From: Methanobacteriaceae archaeon
Lineage (GTDB): Archaea; Methanobacteriota; Methanobacteria; Methanobacteriales; Methanobacteriaceae
Assembly: GCA_013403005.1 (NCBI GenBank)
Contig: JACBOA010000001.1
Span: forward strand, 62,001 to 126,000
Direction: 5' to 3'
Length of the DNA: 64,000 nt
Under the pieces are notes generated by a model. That model saw only the letters and a program-made list of their open reading frames with translations, had not been told where the DNA came from and searched no databases. Below, in pieces: positions 23,437 through 37,331 of this stretch. Numbering within the stretch: position 1 is the first letter of the stretch; each line of letters opens with the position of its first letter. A program made the translations under genes and the position numbers.

Positions 23437-25490
23437 ATGTTGGATGAAAAAAAATCCAGAGAAGAACTCTTAGATGAATTAAATAAATTAAGAACTATTT
23501 TAAAATCTAAAGAGGAATCAACCAGAAATATACTGGAAAAAGAGCGATTTTTATCACAAACATCCCTGGAGTTAGTTGATTTGTCTTTAGATGCAAATTT
23601 ATATGAATTTATTGCTAAAAAATTGAATGAATTGGTTGAAAACTCGGTAATTGTGGTTACAGTATATGATCCTGTTTTAGATAGTTTTAAGGTGCGTTCT
23701 GTGGCCGGAAGGAACGAAATATTAACTAATTTTTCTAAAAAATTTTTAGGTGCTGATTTGATTGATCTACAGGTATCTTTGGCTGATTTCAATGAAGCAT
23801 ATGATGAAGAATCTCGGAGCAGAATTCTAAGTGGAAAACTGCATAAAATCGAAAAAGGATTATATCAAGTATTATGTGGGACTTTTCCTAAAAAACTAGC
23901 TAAACTGGCTGAAATCACCTTTGATATTGGTGATATTTATGGGACTGGTTTTAAATCCAAAGGCAAACTTTATGGGACTGTTAACATATTCCTTAAAAAA
24001 AGGCAAACCCTGGAAGATGAAGAATTGATACAGTCGTTAATAAACCTCTTTGCGGTGGCTATGCAGCGACGCAAGATTGAAAATGATCTGGAAGAAAGTG
24101 AACGGAAATACCGGAAAATTTTTGAAAATGTTCAGGATGTTTTCTATCAGACTAATATTAATGGAAACATAACAGAAATAAGTCCTTCCATTGAAAGGTA
24201 TTCTGGTTTTTCAAGGGATTATTTAATTGGTAGACAGGTGGAAACTGTTTACAAAAATCCGGAAGAAAGGAAGAAAATGCTAAAAATAATTAAAGAGAAA
24301 GGAGAGGTCAATGATTTTGAAATAACTCTCCAAGACAAATTTGGAAAAACAGTTTATGCCTCGGTGAATGCACACTTCCTACTGGATGATAATGGCCAAA
24401 CAGTGGGGATTGAAGGATCATTAAGGGACATAACTCAGCGTAAAAAAACGGAACAGGAGTTAATTGCCACACAGCATCGTCTAAGGATTGCCCTGGATCT
24501 GGCTAAAATGGGTAGCTGGGAATATGATGTAGCATCAGACACATTTACCTTTGATGATCAATTCTATTCCATATACGGAACCACAGTTGAGGCAGAGGGC
24601 GGCTCCCAAATGTCCTCTGAAACGTATGCTGCTAAGTTCATCCCTCCAGAGGAGGCTTCACTCGTGGCTGAGGAAATTGAAAGAGTTTTAGCCACCGATG
24701 ATCCGAATTACTCCAATGAAATAGAACATGTAATAATCAGAGCAGATGGAGAAAAAAGATGTATTATTGTCCGCAATGGAATTGAAAAAGACGAAAAAGG
24801 TAACACTATCAAAGTTTACGGTGCAAACCAGGATATAACAGAACGGAAAAAAGCTGAAAATGAGATAAAAAAAGCTCTAAAAGAGAAGGAAATGCTCTTA
24901 AAAGAGATACATCATCGGGTTAAAAATAATTTAATGGTTATATCCAGTTTATTGAATCTTCAGTCCAGATATATTCAGGACGAAGAAGCTCTGGACATAT
25001 TCAGGGAAAGTCAGAACCGTGCCAAGTCCATGGCTATTATACATGAGAGGCTGTACCGATCCACTGATCTGAAAAGGATCGATTTTGGAGATTATATTCG
25101 AACACTGAGCACAGAGCTTTACCGTACTTACGTTCCAGACGAGAGCAAGATAAAACTCAACCTGAAACTGGAAGACTTGATGGTGGATATAAACACCACA
25201 GTTCCTCTGGGTCTAATTTTAAATGAACTGCTTACCAATTCTATGAAACATGCATTTCCCTCTAATCATAAGGGGAGATTAACATCGAATTCTACAAAAA
25301 AGATGATGAATTCACTCTTATAATTGCAGATAATGGTGTTGGATTCCCAGAGAATCTCAATTTCCGGAACACAGATTCACTGGGTTTACAACTGGTTAAC
25401 AATTTAACCGCACAGATTGACGGGAACATAGAACTTGACAGTACTAATGGAACCAAATTTGAAATCAAATTTAAAGAACAATACAATTAA
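23437..25490 (+). pseudogene. PAS/GAF sensor histidine kinase with one-base frameshift
   Basis: Cytosolic sensor kinase. The first frame (628 residues) holds an N-terminal coiled coil (1-40), a GAF-like domain (41-212), two PAS domains (222-336, 346-472, each ending in the DITQRKK/DITERKK type helix) and a HisKA_2 domain with phosphoacceptor His493 in IHHRVKNN. It then stops at 25323 inside the ATPase domain, just after the N box LNELLTNSMKHAFP. The rest of that domain is intact in another frame to 25490: IADNGVGFPENL and DSLGLQLVNNL. One extra G in the run 25272-25275 restores a single frame of about 684 residues. No membrane segment. A partner regulator is not adjacent. Real mutation or sequencing error cannot be told apart here. 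Confidence 0.85.
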
Positions 25491-25558
25491 GGTTAAAATT
25501 TCCGATTTCATGATCGAATAAAAATCAAGTCTTTAAATGAAAACTAAAAGGTGTTTGT

Positions 25559-25837
25559 ATGGTGTCAAATGATGAAATTAAAAGAAGACTGGCTGAAAAG
25601 CGTTCACCGGGTAGAAAAAGAACTTTAACTGGAGATGACACTCTTCCTAGTGATGAATTAAAGGAAAAGTTCAGGGAAAAAAGAAATAAACGAGAAAACA
25701 AGAATCCAGGTTATTTAGTCTGTGATAACTGTGGAGGTTACTATGAATTACAACCCGGAGAGTCTCCGGAAGATTTTGCTGACGAGTGTGATTGTGGTGG
25801 GAAACTGGAGCATGCTAATTCTCTAGACGTTGTTTAA
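25559..25837 (+). CDS. Small zinc-ribbon-like protein, 92 aa
   Basis: 92 residues, family not named with confidence. The first 55 residues are highly basic (RKRTLTGDDT, then KEKFREKRNKRENK) and could bind nucleic acid; then two cysteine pairs, VCDNCGGYY and ECDCGGKLEH, form a rubredoxin-like or zinc-ribbon knuckle. It follows the kinase by about 70 bases on the same strand. The ribosome-binding site AAAGGTG is close to the ATG. Confidence 0.65.
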   Translation: MVSNDEIKRRLAEKRSPGRKRTLTGDDTLPSDELKEKFREKRNKRENKNPGYLVCDNCGGYYELQPGESPEDFADECDCGGKLEHANSLDVV

Positions 25838-26299
25838 CCACAATGAGTAATATGTCTGAAAATAGTAATATAATTAAAAATCATGCTCTTAAGATCTAAA
25901 GTACCTTCAAATGCTCTGAACCTTCTCTTATGAACTTATTGCAGACAATATCATGATTTTTCCGAGAATAAATCTTTCAATATGCGTCTACTGTATTCAA
26001 AATTTGTACCATTTTTTCTTATAGCATCAACTGTGATTCTTATCTATTCTAATCAACTAATCAAACATTTAAAGATCACATAAAAAACAGTTTTTAGGTC
26101 CCTCTTGAAAAGGAAACTTAAAAAGGAAAGATTATAAAGATTTTAATTGTTTTTAAATTTACTCGTTTTATTAAAAGTTCGACCAACAAAAAAATTCTTA
26201 AATAACTTGTATCTATATATACTTTTGACACAGAAACTTAGTTTTATTATTTCATTTACCCCTAATTGAATTTACTTTATCAAAATAATCAGTGATATA
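25838..26299. other. Intergenic region, 462 bp
   Basis: AT-rich region without convincing open frames on either strand. A promoter-like TATATATACTTTTG (about 26214-26227) lies roughly 75 bases before the AAA ATPase start. Nothing else is supported. Confidence 0.35.
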
Positions 26300-27421
<1,122 letters not shown>

Positions 27422-27600
27422 TTCTTTTTAATATTCTTTAAGAGAAGTTCATATTTTCTCTAATTTTTTTTGAAGTTCTCTGATTAAATTTAAAACCTTT
27501 AATAGATTAATTTTCATAAAAGAGTAATGCATTTGTCGAATTTATTTGTCGTGGCGTTAAAAAAAATCTTCAATTTTCATTGGCTATTAAAAGGTGAATC

Positions 27601-28353
27601 ATGAAATTTAAAACAATGTTAAAGGATGCGGCTATATACTCGCTTTCAGACTGGTACAATATTCTTATATTGGGATTAACACTGTTTTTAACGGACTATC
27701 TTATTGATTTTGATGTTCCTTTTATGATAGAGGGTATAACTGATGTGTTAATAGTTATTCTCATCATCTTTTTATCTTTCCTGGAAATTGGATATGGGTT
27801 CCGAATAGTGGAGGAAACAGTTCATGGGTCCAGCAAGCCACCAGGCTTTCACCATCCTCTTAACCTCATGGTGCATGGAATAAAGGAAAGTGTGATTTTA
27901 GGCACATATTTCATTCTTCCCATGATAATGGTAATTATTGGGATTTCTGAGTTTGAATTGATGTTTAAACTTGATTTCAGCACAATCATCATGGAATTCG
28001 CATTATTTATTGCAATAATCCTATTTATATGCTTTAACATCCTCTTCCAGGGTGCAGTTTTGAACATGGCTCACCATGAAGGAAGTATTCGTTCAGGCTT
28101 TGATATGGTAATGGTTTTTAGAAAAATTAAAGAAGTGGGATTGAAAAACATGTTTTTTATCACCATGATTAATATTGTGGTCATATACATCCTAAAACAA
28201 GCGATTTTTGACACCATGCATGAATTCTATTTTTTAGGCACTACTTTTTGGGGAAATATTACATTGGGAGATTTATTATCTACAGTTTTAATCGCCCCTT
28301 TTCTAATCCTATTTACCACCCGTTTACTAGGACTGATAGATTTGAAGGATTAG
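27601..28353 (+). CDS. DUF4013 integral membrane protein
   Basis: 250 residues with about five or six hydrophobic segments (near 20-35, 45-65, 95-118, 128-150, 180-200 and 220-243). The GFRIVEETVHGSSKPPGFHHP region and the overall plan match DUF4013 proteins, frequent in Methanobacteriales and without known function. AAAAGGTG precedes the ATG. No operon partner; the next gene is convergent. Confidence 0.72.
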   Translation: MKFKTMLKDAAIYSLSDWYNILILGLTLFLTDYLIDFDVPFMIEGITDVLIVILIIFLSFLEIGYGFRIVEETVHGSSKPPGFHHPLNLMVHGIKESVILGTYFILPMIMVIIGISEFELMFKLDFSTIIMEFALFIAIILFICFNILFQGAVLNMAHHEGSIRSGFDMVMVFRKIKEVGLKNMFFITMINIVVIYILKQAIFDTMHEFYFLGTTFWGNITLGDLLSTVLIAPFLILFTTRLLGLIDLKD

Positions 28354-28447
28354 TAAGTTCTTAAGCATTGAAAATCACTATCAAAGCCACTATCAAAGCA
28401 ATTTCAAAAGTAAAAAGTTTCATAGGTGAAAAATTATTTAAAATAAA

Positions 28448-29644
28448 TCATTGATTATTATGGTTAAAAATTCTTTGAGCCACTGTTAAAACCTCTTTAT
28501 CATCATTTTCAGCAGCTTCCCTCAAGTTGCGGATAACATCATAAAAGACCCTATCTACCAAGACCTTGGTAAGATCATCCACAATCTTCTCCTTACCATT
28601 CAAGTCTCCCAGCATATGAAATGCCTTCTCTTTTTCACGCTGGCGAATATTCTCAGCCTGAGATCTAATATGGGCAATGATAGGTTCCACTTCGAGGTGT
28701 CTCAGGGATTTTTCTAAAAGTTCCAACTCGGCACTGATGATCTTTTCAGCTTTCTTTGCTTCACTTTCTCTCATCTTTTTATTCTTATCAGCCACACCTC
28801 TAAGATCATCGATGTTATAAAGTTTAACTCCCAGATTTGAAACCTCTTCCTCAATATCCCGGGGGTTGGCTATATCTACCATCACCATTTTCTCCAAGTT
28901 TTCAGGAGGAACAGCAGTTTCCAGTTTTTCTCTGGTGATTATGGTGTGAGGTGCTCCTGTGGCACTGATAACTACATCTGCATCGTACAAGGCTTCAGCC
29001 AGACGATCAAAGTGAATAGCACTCCCTTCCAGTTCCCTTGCAAGGCACACTGCTCGATCATAGGTCCGATTAGCAACTACTATGGCTCTGAGATTTTTTT
29101 CCACCAGGGCCTTGGCCACCAGGGTACCCATCTTACCCGCACCAATAACCAGCACTTTCTTACATTTAAGATCACCATGAACTGATTCGGCCAGATCAAC
29201 AGCTGCAGAGCCTATGGAAACAGAACCCTGATTAATTCGGGTTTTTTTTCTAACAGATTGTCCCACATGAAGGGCTTTCATAAAAACAGTGTTTAAAACC
29301 GGACCGCAATGTTTTTCCTTAAGGCTGATTTTATGTGCATCCCTTATCTGGCCCAGTATCTGATCTTCTCCAATAATCATGGATTCCAAGCCACTAGAAA
29401 GTTTAAGAATATGTTCCAGGGCTTTTTCATCCTTTTCCACTACCAAACCGTTCCAGTGGTAGTTTAGGGGGTATTCATCCATAACCAGATAGAGTTCAGA
29501 ACGATTGCAGGTTTTTATTTGAACATACTCCTGCACGTGATGTTCCTTTTGTATCTTCGCGAATATTTCATCCATATTACCTGCGGATTCTTCTATTTTG
29601 TTAATGTTCGCGATTTTATGGTCGATTCGAATGTTTAAAATCAC
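28448..29644 (-). CDS. hemA: Glutamyl-tRNA reductase
   Basis: 398 residues. Catalytic Cys in QIKTCNRSELYL (about residue 45), the GEDQILGQIRDAH and SVSIGSAAVDLAE motifs, NADPH-binding VLVIGAGKMGTLVAKAL and a C-terminal dimerisation helix. It reduces Glu-tRNA to glutamate-1-semialdehyde, the first step of tetrapyrrole synthesis, which in this organism feeds F430, sirohaem and corrinoids. Start is GTG, with AGGAGGG eight bases upstream. The Met8-like gene for the later precorrin-2 step lies upstream on the same strand. Confidence 0.93.
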   Translation of the reverse strand: MILNIRIDHKIANINKIEESAGNMDEIFAKIQKEHHVQEYVQIKTCNRSELYLVMDEYPLNYHWNGLVVEKDEKALEHILKLSSGLESMIIGEDQILGQIRDAHKISLKEKHCGPVLNTVFMKALHVGQSVRKKTRINQGSVSIGSAAVDLAESVHGDLKCKKVLVIGAGKMGTLVAKALVEKNLRAIVVANRTYDRAVCLARELEGSAIHFDRLAEALYDADVVISATGAPHTIITREKLETAVPPENLEKMVMVDIANPRDIEEEVSNLGVKLYNIDDLRGVADKNKKMRESEAKKAEKIISAELELLEKSLRHLEVEPIIAHIRSQAENIRQREKEKAFHMLGDLNGKEKIVDDLTKVLVDRVFYDVIRNLREAAENDDKEVLTVAQRIFNHNNQ

Positions 29645-29781
29645 TTTAACCCTCCTAGCAGGATATATGGTTTGTTGATACTAATTTTAGGTTATTTATT
29701 ATTAGTATTAATAATTAGTATGTGGTATGATCTATTAGTAGTTTAATATAATGATTAAAAGTTGTTTAGTTAAAAGGTAGC

Positions 29782-30441
29782 TTAATTTTTTTGCTTGACA
29801 ATCTTTTGATGGTTCAACATGGATTTCAAAGATTTTTCAACATATATTTTAGCTTCGTCCAGTTTACCTTTTTCTAAAAGTATATTAATATCTTTATCAT
29901 CCAAGATTTGGTATAAGTAGTTACGACGATTTTTTTGGTTATCTACTTTTTCTTTTAACAACTGGCGGGTGAAATGCTGCAGTTCCAGTTGAAGTATGTC
30001 TTTTTCATGAACAACTGACTGAATGCGTTTTCGAATCTCCTTAGCCATAAGAGGGCTTTTTCCCTGGGTATATATGGAAAACTGAACATCACCAATAAAA
30101 AAAGAGGACGGAACTATGAGGTTTCCATCTTCAGGATTGTCAGCTCGGTTAATTAGTTTATCATCAGCTAATAAAGAAACTTCCTGATTTAATTGGGGGT
30201 TGCCACTGGCCACCACCACCAGATCCGCCCACTCAATCCATTTTGGGAGTTCCTCACGGGGTTTATGAACTGCTCCCAATTCTTTCAGTTCATCTGAAGG
30301 ATGCCCAGCAGTTATAATCACATTCGCTCCGGATTTAAGGAAGCGTTGCGCTCTTCTGGTGCCAACTTCCCCGGATCCCACCACCAGAACATTCTTATCC
30401 TGCATTTCCAGGAAGAGGGGAGTCCATCCCATCTGAAACAC
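29782..30441 (-). CDS. Precorrin-2 dehydrogenase / sirohydrochlorin chelatase-like
   Basis: 219 residues resembling Met8 and the N-terminal part of CysG. NAD-binding VLVVGSGEVGTRRAQRFL at residues 14-30, then the conserved LINRADNPEDGNLIVPSSF segment and the SPLMAKEIRKRI motif. It oxidises precorrin-2 to sirohydrochlorin; whether it also inserts iron is open. Sirohydrochlorin is the branch point to nickel-containing F430 and to sirohaem. The start may be the ATG at residue 4 (MGWTPLFLEM). It lies 40 bases from the marker-9 gene. Confidence 0.85.
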   Translation of the reverse strand: MFQMGWTPLFLEMQDKNVLVVGSGEVGTRRAQRFLKSGANVIITAGHPSDELKELGAVHKPREELPKWIEWADLVVVASGNPQLNQEVSLLADDKLINRADNPEDGNLIVPSSFFIGDVQFSIYTQGKSPLMAKEIRKRIQSVVHEKDILQLELQHFTRQLLKEKVDNQKNRRNYLYQILDDKDINILLEKGKLDEAKIYVEKSLKSMLNHQKIVKQKN

Positions 30442-30480
30442 TCCACTAAGCCTTAATCTCCAGCTAAACTTAAAAATCAG

Positions 30481-32554
<2,074 letters not shown>

Positions 32555-32695
32555 ACAACCACCTTTTTTCCTGAATAATTAGTTAGTGAGTTAATTTTTC
32601 CATGAACGTAATAGTTATGTTATTTCTGATCTATTACATTTATTTTTATATGATTTTATATTAAAAATTATAGGATATAAAAAAATATCCTCTTT

Positions 32696-33445
<750 letters not shown>

Positions 33446-33642
33446 TTCTTGGTTTAAAATTATTTAATTATCAATTTAAGCCGTATGAATGAGAAAGATA
33501 GTTTGATGGATAGTTAATCAAACATATAATACAAAAACATACCAGATTCTTAGCTGACGATTTTTGTCTATAGAGTCGCCATAGTGGAATAACTCAAATA
33601 TAACAATAATAATTATAATAACATTAAAGGATTATTGATAAA

Positions 33643-34395
33643 TTATTTCATCACATGAACTAGATTATAAGTGTTCCCGTCTCTAATTTCTTCTAAAGCT
33701 AAATCAGCGAGGTTAGCGGCTTTTTCAGCGGTTGGGGCCTTTCCCACACCTGCCTTGAGGGCGATGTTAATTTCTTCTTCAATTTCCTCTATTATGGTGA
33801 GGATTCCCTCTGGAGTCATACCATTACAGGGAGACATGAAATTATCCCCACCAATGAAAAAGAGTAGAGATCCCTTTTCAATCAATTTTTTCATGAGGAA
33901 ATGCTGAACCCGGTTTACTATGAAAGATGTATCGTATGCTGGAATAATGTCGGTGAGTGAATCAGTAATTCCATTTATGTCAATGTGGGCAATCTGTACG
34001 AAGCTATCATCTGGATTAACCAGTCCTTCAATTGCCAGAATTTCGCTACGATCCTCGGATTGTGCCCCACCATATTTTTGCAGTGCACTGGTAGCACTTC
34101 TCTGGGCTTCGTAGGGAGTTTCTGCGGTTCCCACACCCATACTCACGGTGATGGGGTAGCGGTTGTTAATTGATTTCTGGATACGAAGATGATGATCCAT
34201 ATCCACTCCGTTGGTCACTGCCAGCATGTTATCAAAGCGGGTGAAGAAAACCAGTCCTCCTTTGGCTGCGAATTGCCTTTGCAGGTCGGCGTATAATTCT
34301 GCCTGCAGAATCTGCAGGTCGGCTTCGGCCCGGGGTGTGGGGGTAACAGTCCAGGGGCCATAGTTGTCAATCTGTATTAAAGTCATTTGTATCAT
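33643..34395 (-). CDS. gch3: GTP cyclohydrolase III
   Basis: 250 residues of the archaeal GTP cyclohydrolase III (ArfA) family, built from two cyclase-like ferredoxin folds. Motifs: MTLIQIDNYGPWTVTPTPRAE, FFTRFDNMLAVTNG, ITVSMGVGTAETP, and in the second half IDINGITDSL and FFIGGDNFMSPCNG. It opens GTP to the formamidopyrimidine that starts flavin and F420 synthesis in archaea. It overlaps cofD by four bases (ATGA), so both are co-translated, and both act on F420 production. Confidence 0.92.
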   Translation of the reverse strand: MIQMTLIQIDNYGPWTVTPTPRAEADLQILQAELYADLQRQFAAKGGLVFFTRFDNMLAVTNGVDMDHHLRIQKSINNRYPITVSMGVGTAETPYEAQRSATSALQKYGGAQSEDRSEILAIEGLVNPDDSFVQIAHIDINGITDSLTDIIPAYDTSFIVNRVQHFLMKKLIEKGSLLFFIGGDNFMSPCNGMTPEGILTIIEEIEEEINIALKAGVGKAPTAEKAANLADLALEEIRDGNTYNLVHVMK

Positions 34396-35297
34396 ACATT
34401 TTCACCCAAAATACATCTGGCTAAATTTATTTTATCTGTGATATTTCTCATTATGGTCTGAGTTATCATAACATCTTTTATTAGTCTTTCTATTTCTTTA
34501 CCCTGATCTTTATCAGCGATATCAATAATGAATTTGTCCAGAAAATCTTTATATATCTCAGCAACACCTAAAGATGAAACTTCATAACCCTTAGCCTGCA
34601 TAAATTTAGCAGCAGGTCCACTAACTGGATGATTCCCAATGATGGGGGAAACACCCACAACATAAGTTTTTTGAAGGGCTTTCACCACGCTTTTGGTTGA
34701 TATTATTGGTCCGATTGAAGTTATGGGGTTTGATGGTCCTATAACTACCATATCTGAATTTTCAATGGCCTCAATCACTCCGGGTGCTGGATCTACTTTC
34801 TGGTAGTAAATATCAACTACTTGGGGGGTTCCCTGATGTTCTACCAGAAACTCATGAAACTCCAGTTCACCAATGTCAGTGCTGATGGTGATATGAGATT
34901 CCTGGTCACTCATGGGAATTACACGCGATTTGATGCCCAGTTCTCGTCTTTGAATATCCACAGCCTGAGAAAATGTTTTATTCTCCATTAGGATGGTTTT
35001 TTGAATCTTGAGGGCACGGTCACGATCCCCAATCCTGAGGGTTTCCGGACATCCGATCTCCTTTAACCGGTCATGGGTAATAAAACTATCTTCCTTAACC
35101 CCGTACCATGTTTCCTCATTGATGATCCCGGCCAGGGTGTAAAGTACAGTATCCACGTCTGGGGCCACGTAAACTCCTGAGAAATAATTATTCTCTACCG
35201 TGTTTACAATCACCGTAATATCTTCTGGTTCTATCACCTGCACCATGCCCTGCAATAGCTTAGGTGTACCAGTTCCACCGGAAAGGACACATATCAT
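34392..35297 (-). CDS. cofD: 2-phospho-L-lactate transferase
   Basis: 301 residues. N-terminal LSGGTGTPKLLQG nucleotide loop, VVDIYYQK, and the VVIGPSNPITSIGPI motif that holds the GDP part. CofD moves a lactyl-phosphate (or phosphoenolpyruvate-derived) group to Fo, giving F420-0. CofE, the next step, is encoded just upstream, separated only by a 50-residue open frame. The gene ends in a four-base overlap with gch3. Confidence 0.95.
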   Translation of the reverse strand: MICVLSGGTGTPKLLQGMVQVIEPEDITVIVNTVENNYFSGVYVAPDVDTVLYTLAGIINEETWYGVKEDSFITHDRLKEIGCPETLRIGDRDRALKIQKTILMENKTFSQAVDIQRRELGIKSRVIPMSDQESHITISTDIGELEFHEFLVEHQGTPQVVDIYYQKVDPAPGVIEAIENSDMVVIGPSNPITSIGPIISTKSVVKALQKTYVVGVSPIIGNHPVSGPAAKFMQAKGYEVSSLGVAEIYKDFLDKFIIDIADKDQGKEIERLIKDVMITQTIMRNITDKINLARCILGENV

Positions 35298-35309
35298 TTT
35301 ATCAATTCA

Positions 35310-35462
35310 TTAAATTCGGTGTACATTAAGTTCTCGCAGCAGACGGTCACGTTCAATTTTCAGTTTTTCCACCACCACAGGATCACAGGTTTTTTGCTTC
35401 TTTAAATATGCAATGGTGGTGGTTATTGCTTCCAGTTGGGTTTCCATCTGATTTACAGGCAT
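35310..35462 (-). CDS. Small coiled-coil ORF between cofE and cofD, 50 aa
   Basis: The frame reads from ATG at 35462 to TAA and encodes 50 residues: MPVNQMETQLEAITTTIAYL, a KKQKTCDPVV middle, then KLKIERDRLLREL. It forms two helices with heptad-like spacing, one cysteine, no membrane segment. It ends 12 bases before the cofD start on the same strand, tightly fitting the operon. Composition and placement favour a real gene; I know no family for it. The ribosome-binding site is weak (GTTGAT). Confidence 0.5.
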   Translation of the reverse strand: MPVNQMETQLEAITTTIAYLKKQKTCDPVVVEKLKIERDRLLRELNVHRI

Positions 35463-35640
35463 AGGGATCAACTCATATCAAACTATTATATCCAATTAAA
35501 TGTCAAAATTCAATCAAGTACTACTCTAGTCAAGTACTACTCTAAACATTTTTCAGTTAAAAATCCTTTCATTTAATTTTCACAGTATTTTAAATAACAG
35601 GAATAATAACAGGAATAGTATTAAATTTCAAAATAATCCA

Positions 35641-36405
35641 TTAATCACGAAAAACATCATATCTTTTTGGCCTTATCAATGGTTTGATGGTGGCCGAATC
35701 ATTCTTTAGCTTTTTAAAGTAAGAAACGCCCCGGATTATAACTACAGGTATGCCTTCATCAGCCTGTCCCATTACCAGGGATGCTGCTGATGCCAGCTCA
35801 TCGGCTACAGCTATCTGTGTGGTTTGAAGTTTTCTACCATACAAGTCCAGCTCACCGCAACGATCCCATAGTGGTTCCATTCCAGAAATACCAATGGCTG
35901 TTCCTATAGCACCTTCCCGGAAGGCTCTTCCCTGGGTATCAGATATTATGACGGCAATATTTTTACCAGTTTTTTCTTCAATTTTTTCCCTAATTTGACG
36001 GGCACTGTCATCGGGGTTAATAGGTATGGGTGTTGCCAGTCCCTGGTCCACGTTGGATTCATCAATACCTGCATTGGCACAGACGAAACCGTGTTTGGTT
36101 TCAGAAATAATGAAGTCCGGTCCCACCTTAATGATCTCTTCAGACTCTTGAAGTATTGCCTCAACCAGCTCGGCATTTTTTCCAGTGATTCTGGAAATTT
36201 CAAGAGCTTTTTCTCCAGGATCCAAGTCATTTAGATGAATAAAATTCCCTTCTGATTTAGCCACTGCAGTTTCAGCGACTATAAGAACATCCTCATCTTC
36301 TAATGAAATGCCCTGCTTTTTTGCAGCTTTCAGAATCAGAAGAGATATTGAATCTCCCTTTTTAATGAGGGGGATGTGTGTGAGACCTATAATTTTGATT
36401 TCCAT
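35641..36405 (-). CDS. cofE: Coenzyme F420-0:L-glutamate ligase
   Basis: 254 residues. Conserved segments seen: IGLTHIPLIKKGDS, VLIVAETAVAKSEG, ANAGIDESNV, IISDTQGRAFREGAIGTAIG and RGVSYFKK. CofE adds L-glutamates to F420-0 with GTP and a divalent plus a potassium ion; the DTQGRAFREG acidic loop is part of the metal site. First gene of a likely cofE-small ORF-cofD-gch3 operon on the minus strand, though the gap to the small ORF is 178 bases and could hold another promoter. Confidence 0.94.
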   Translation of the reverse strand: MEIKIIGLTHIPLIKKGDSISLLILKAAKKQGISLEDEDVLIVAETAVAKSEGNFIHLNDLDPGEKALEISRITGKNAELVEAILQESEEIIKVGPDFIISETKHGFVCANAGIDESNVDQGLATPIPINPDDSARQIREKIEEKTGKNIAVIISDTQGRAFREGAIGTAIGISGMEPLWDRCGELDLYGRKLQTTQIAVADELASAASLVMGQADEGIPVVIIRGVSYFKKLKNDSATIKPLIRPKRYDVFRD

Positions 36406-36728
36406 GGTTGCACCACTAACTTAACTTTGAAAGCTGATTCCAGATCAATAATACAAACAGGATATAAAAAAGGCGCATCATTCATATCAGTGATATATTA
36501 TCAGTGATAAATACTATTTTTTAGATTTTTCAAAATTTTATACTAACTTATTATCCTATTCTAGTAAAGGATTTCAATGATTATATATCCAATGAGTCTA
36601 CATTATTAGATTTAGATTCAATTTTATTAGAATCAAATTATCAGACAAATTTACATATTAAATAATAGTCTATTATAAAATTTAGAAATGAAAAAGGATA
36701 TGAAAAAGGACCATACCCATTTTTTTAT
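36406..36728. other. Intergenic region between purO and cofE, 323 bp
   Basis: AT-rich, no open frame of note. It holds the paired TATCAGTGATA palindromes near the cofE side and T-rich stretches on the purO side. As both neighbours are on the minus strand, it should contain the cofE promoter. Confidence 0.35.
36485..36509. promoter_or_regulatory. Two copies of palindrome TATCAGTGATA upstream of cofE
   Basis: TATCA-G-TGATA, a perfect palindrome about one base, occurs at 36485-36495 and again at 36499-36509, 14 bases apart. The pair lies 80-104 bases before the cofE start. It may be an operator; AT-rich context means chance is not excluded. Confidence 0.4.
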
Positions 36729-37331
36729 CTAAATTGATTTCAACTCCCAAGAATTCTGACCAAATGCAGCCGCAGAACTCACTGGGTTGGTGAATTGGGA
36801 AAACTTACCACCATCCATTATAAATTGAGCAGCTTCAGAAGCATTTGATGCAGCAAATTTGACTTTATTAGGGTTTATATGTTCATAAACTGATATATAA
36901 CTAGCTTCATTAGCCGGTACTTTTTCTACCTGGACTTTTTCATGAGTAACAATACCTATGTATGATTCTCCCTCCAGAGTGGTGGCTCCAGCTATACGGG
37001 GGGTGTTAAAATCATCCTTCTCATAATCCATGGTCATAAGGGAAAGTGCTAATGAATCTCGGATGCTCATACCCGAGGCAATCTTCTCAGCAATAACATC
37101 TGTATGGGATCCATTGGAAACCACTGCCACATCACCCACCAGACGTATGCAGTTGTAGGCAATATATGGGCTTTCAAAAACATCTTTTTCATAGCCTTCT
37201 TTAGGGATCACTGCTACTCTATCCTTAAAAGTACGGGTAATCCTGTTAGGGAATGATCTGCTGGAAACCCTATAAGCCACAAAGTTCCCATCTTCATTAC
37301 TTCCCACTGCCAGTATTCTTCCTAGATACAT
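36729..37331 (-). CDS. purO: IMP cyclohydrolase (archaeal PurO)
   Basis: About 200 residues, the standard PurO size. MYLGRILAVG at the start, FVAYRVSSRSFPNR, PYIAYNCIRLVG, SNGSHTD, NTPRIAG and the C-terminal NPVSSAAAFGQ. It closes FAICAR to IMP, the last purine step, in archaea lacking the bifunctional PurH. I take the ATG six residues into the longest frame because GGTGATTTA lies just before it. Single-gene unit. Confidence 0.92.
   Translation of the reverse strand: MYLGRILAVGSNEDGNFVAYRVSSRSFPNRITRTFKDRVAVIPKEGYEKDVFESPYIAYNCIRLVGDVAVVSNGSHTDVIAEKIASGMSIRDSLALSLMTMDYEKDDFNTPRIAGATTLEGESYIGIVTHEKVQVEKVPANEASYISVYEHINPNKVKFAASNASEAAQFIMDGGKFSQFTNPVSSAAAFGQNSWELKSI

Noticed and set aside
23406..23792. 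128-codon open frame antisense to the kinase
   Set aside because: Mirror of the AT-rich, Lys/Asp-rich start of the kinase; no start site on that strand.
25272..25275. Programmed frameshifting in the kinase
   Set aside because: No slippery heptamer or downstream pseudoknot seen; a simple one-base indel is the plainer explanation.
29678..29721. ATACTAATT...AATTAGTAT inverted repeat upstream of hemA
   Set aside because: The arms are pure AT-rich words in a stretch with many similar words; no stronger support than chance.
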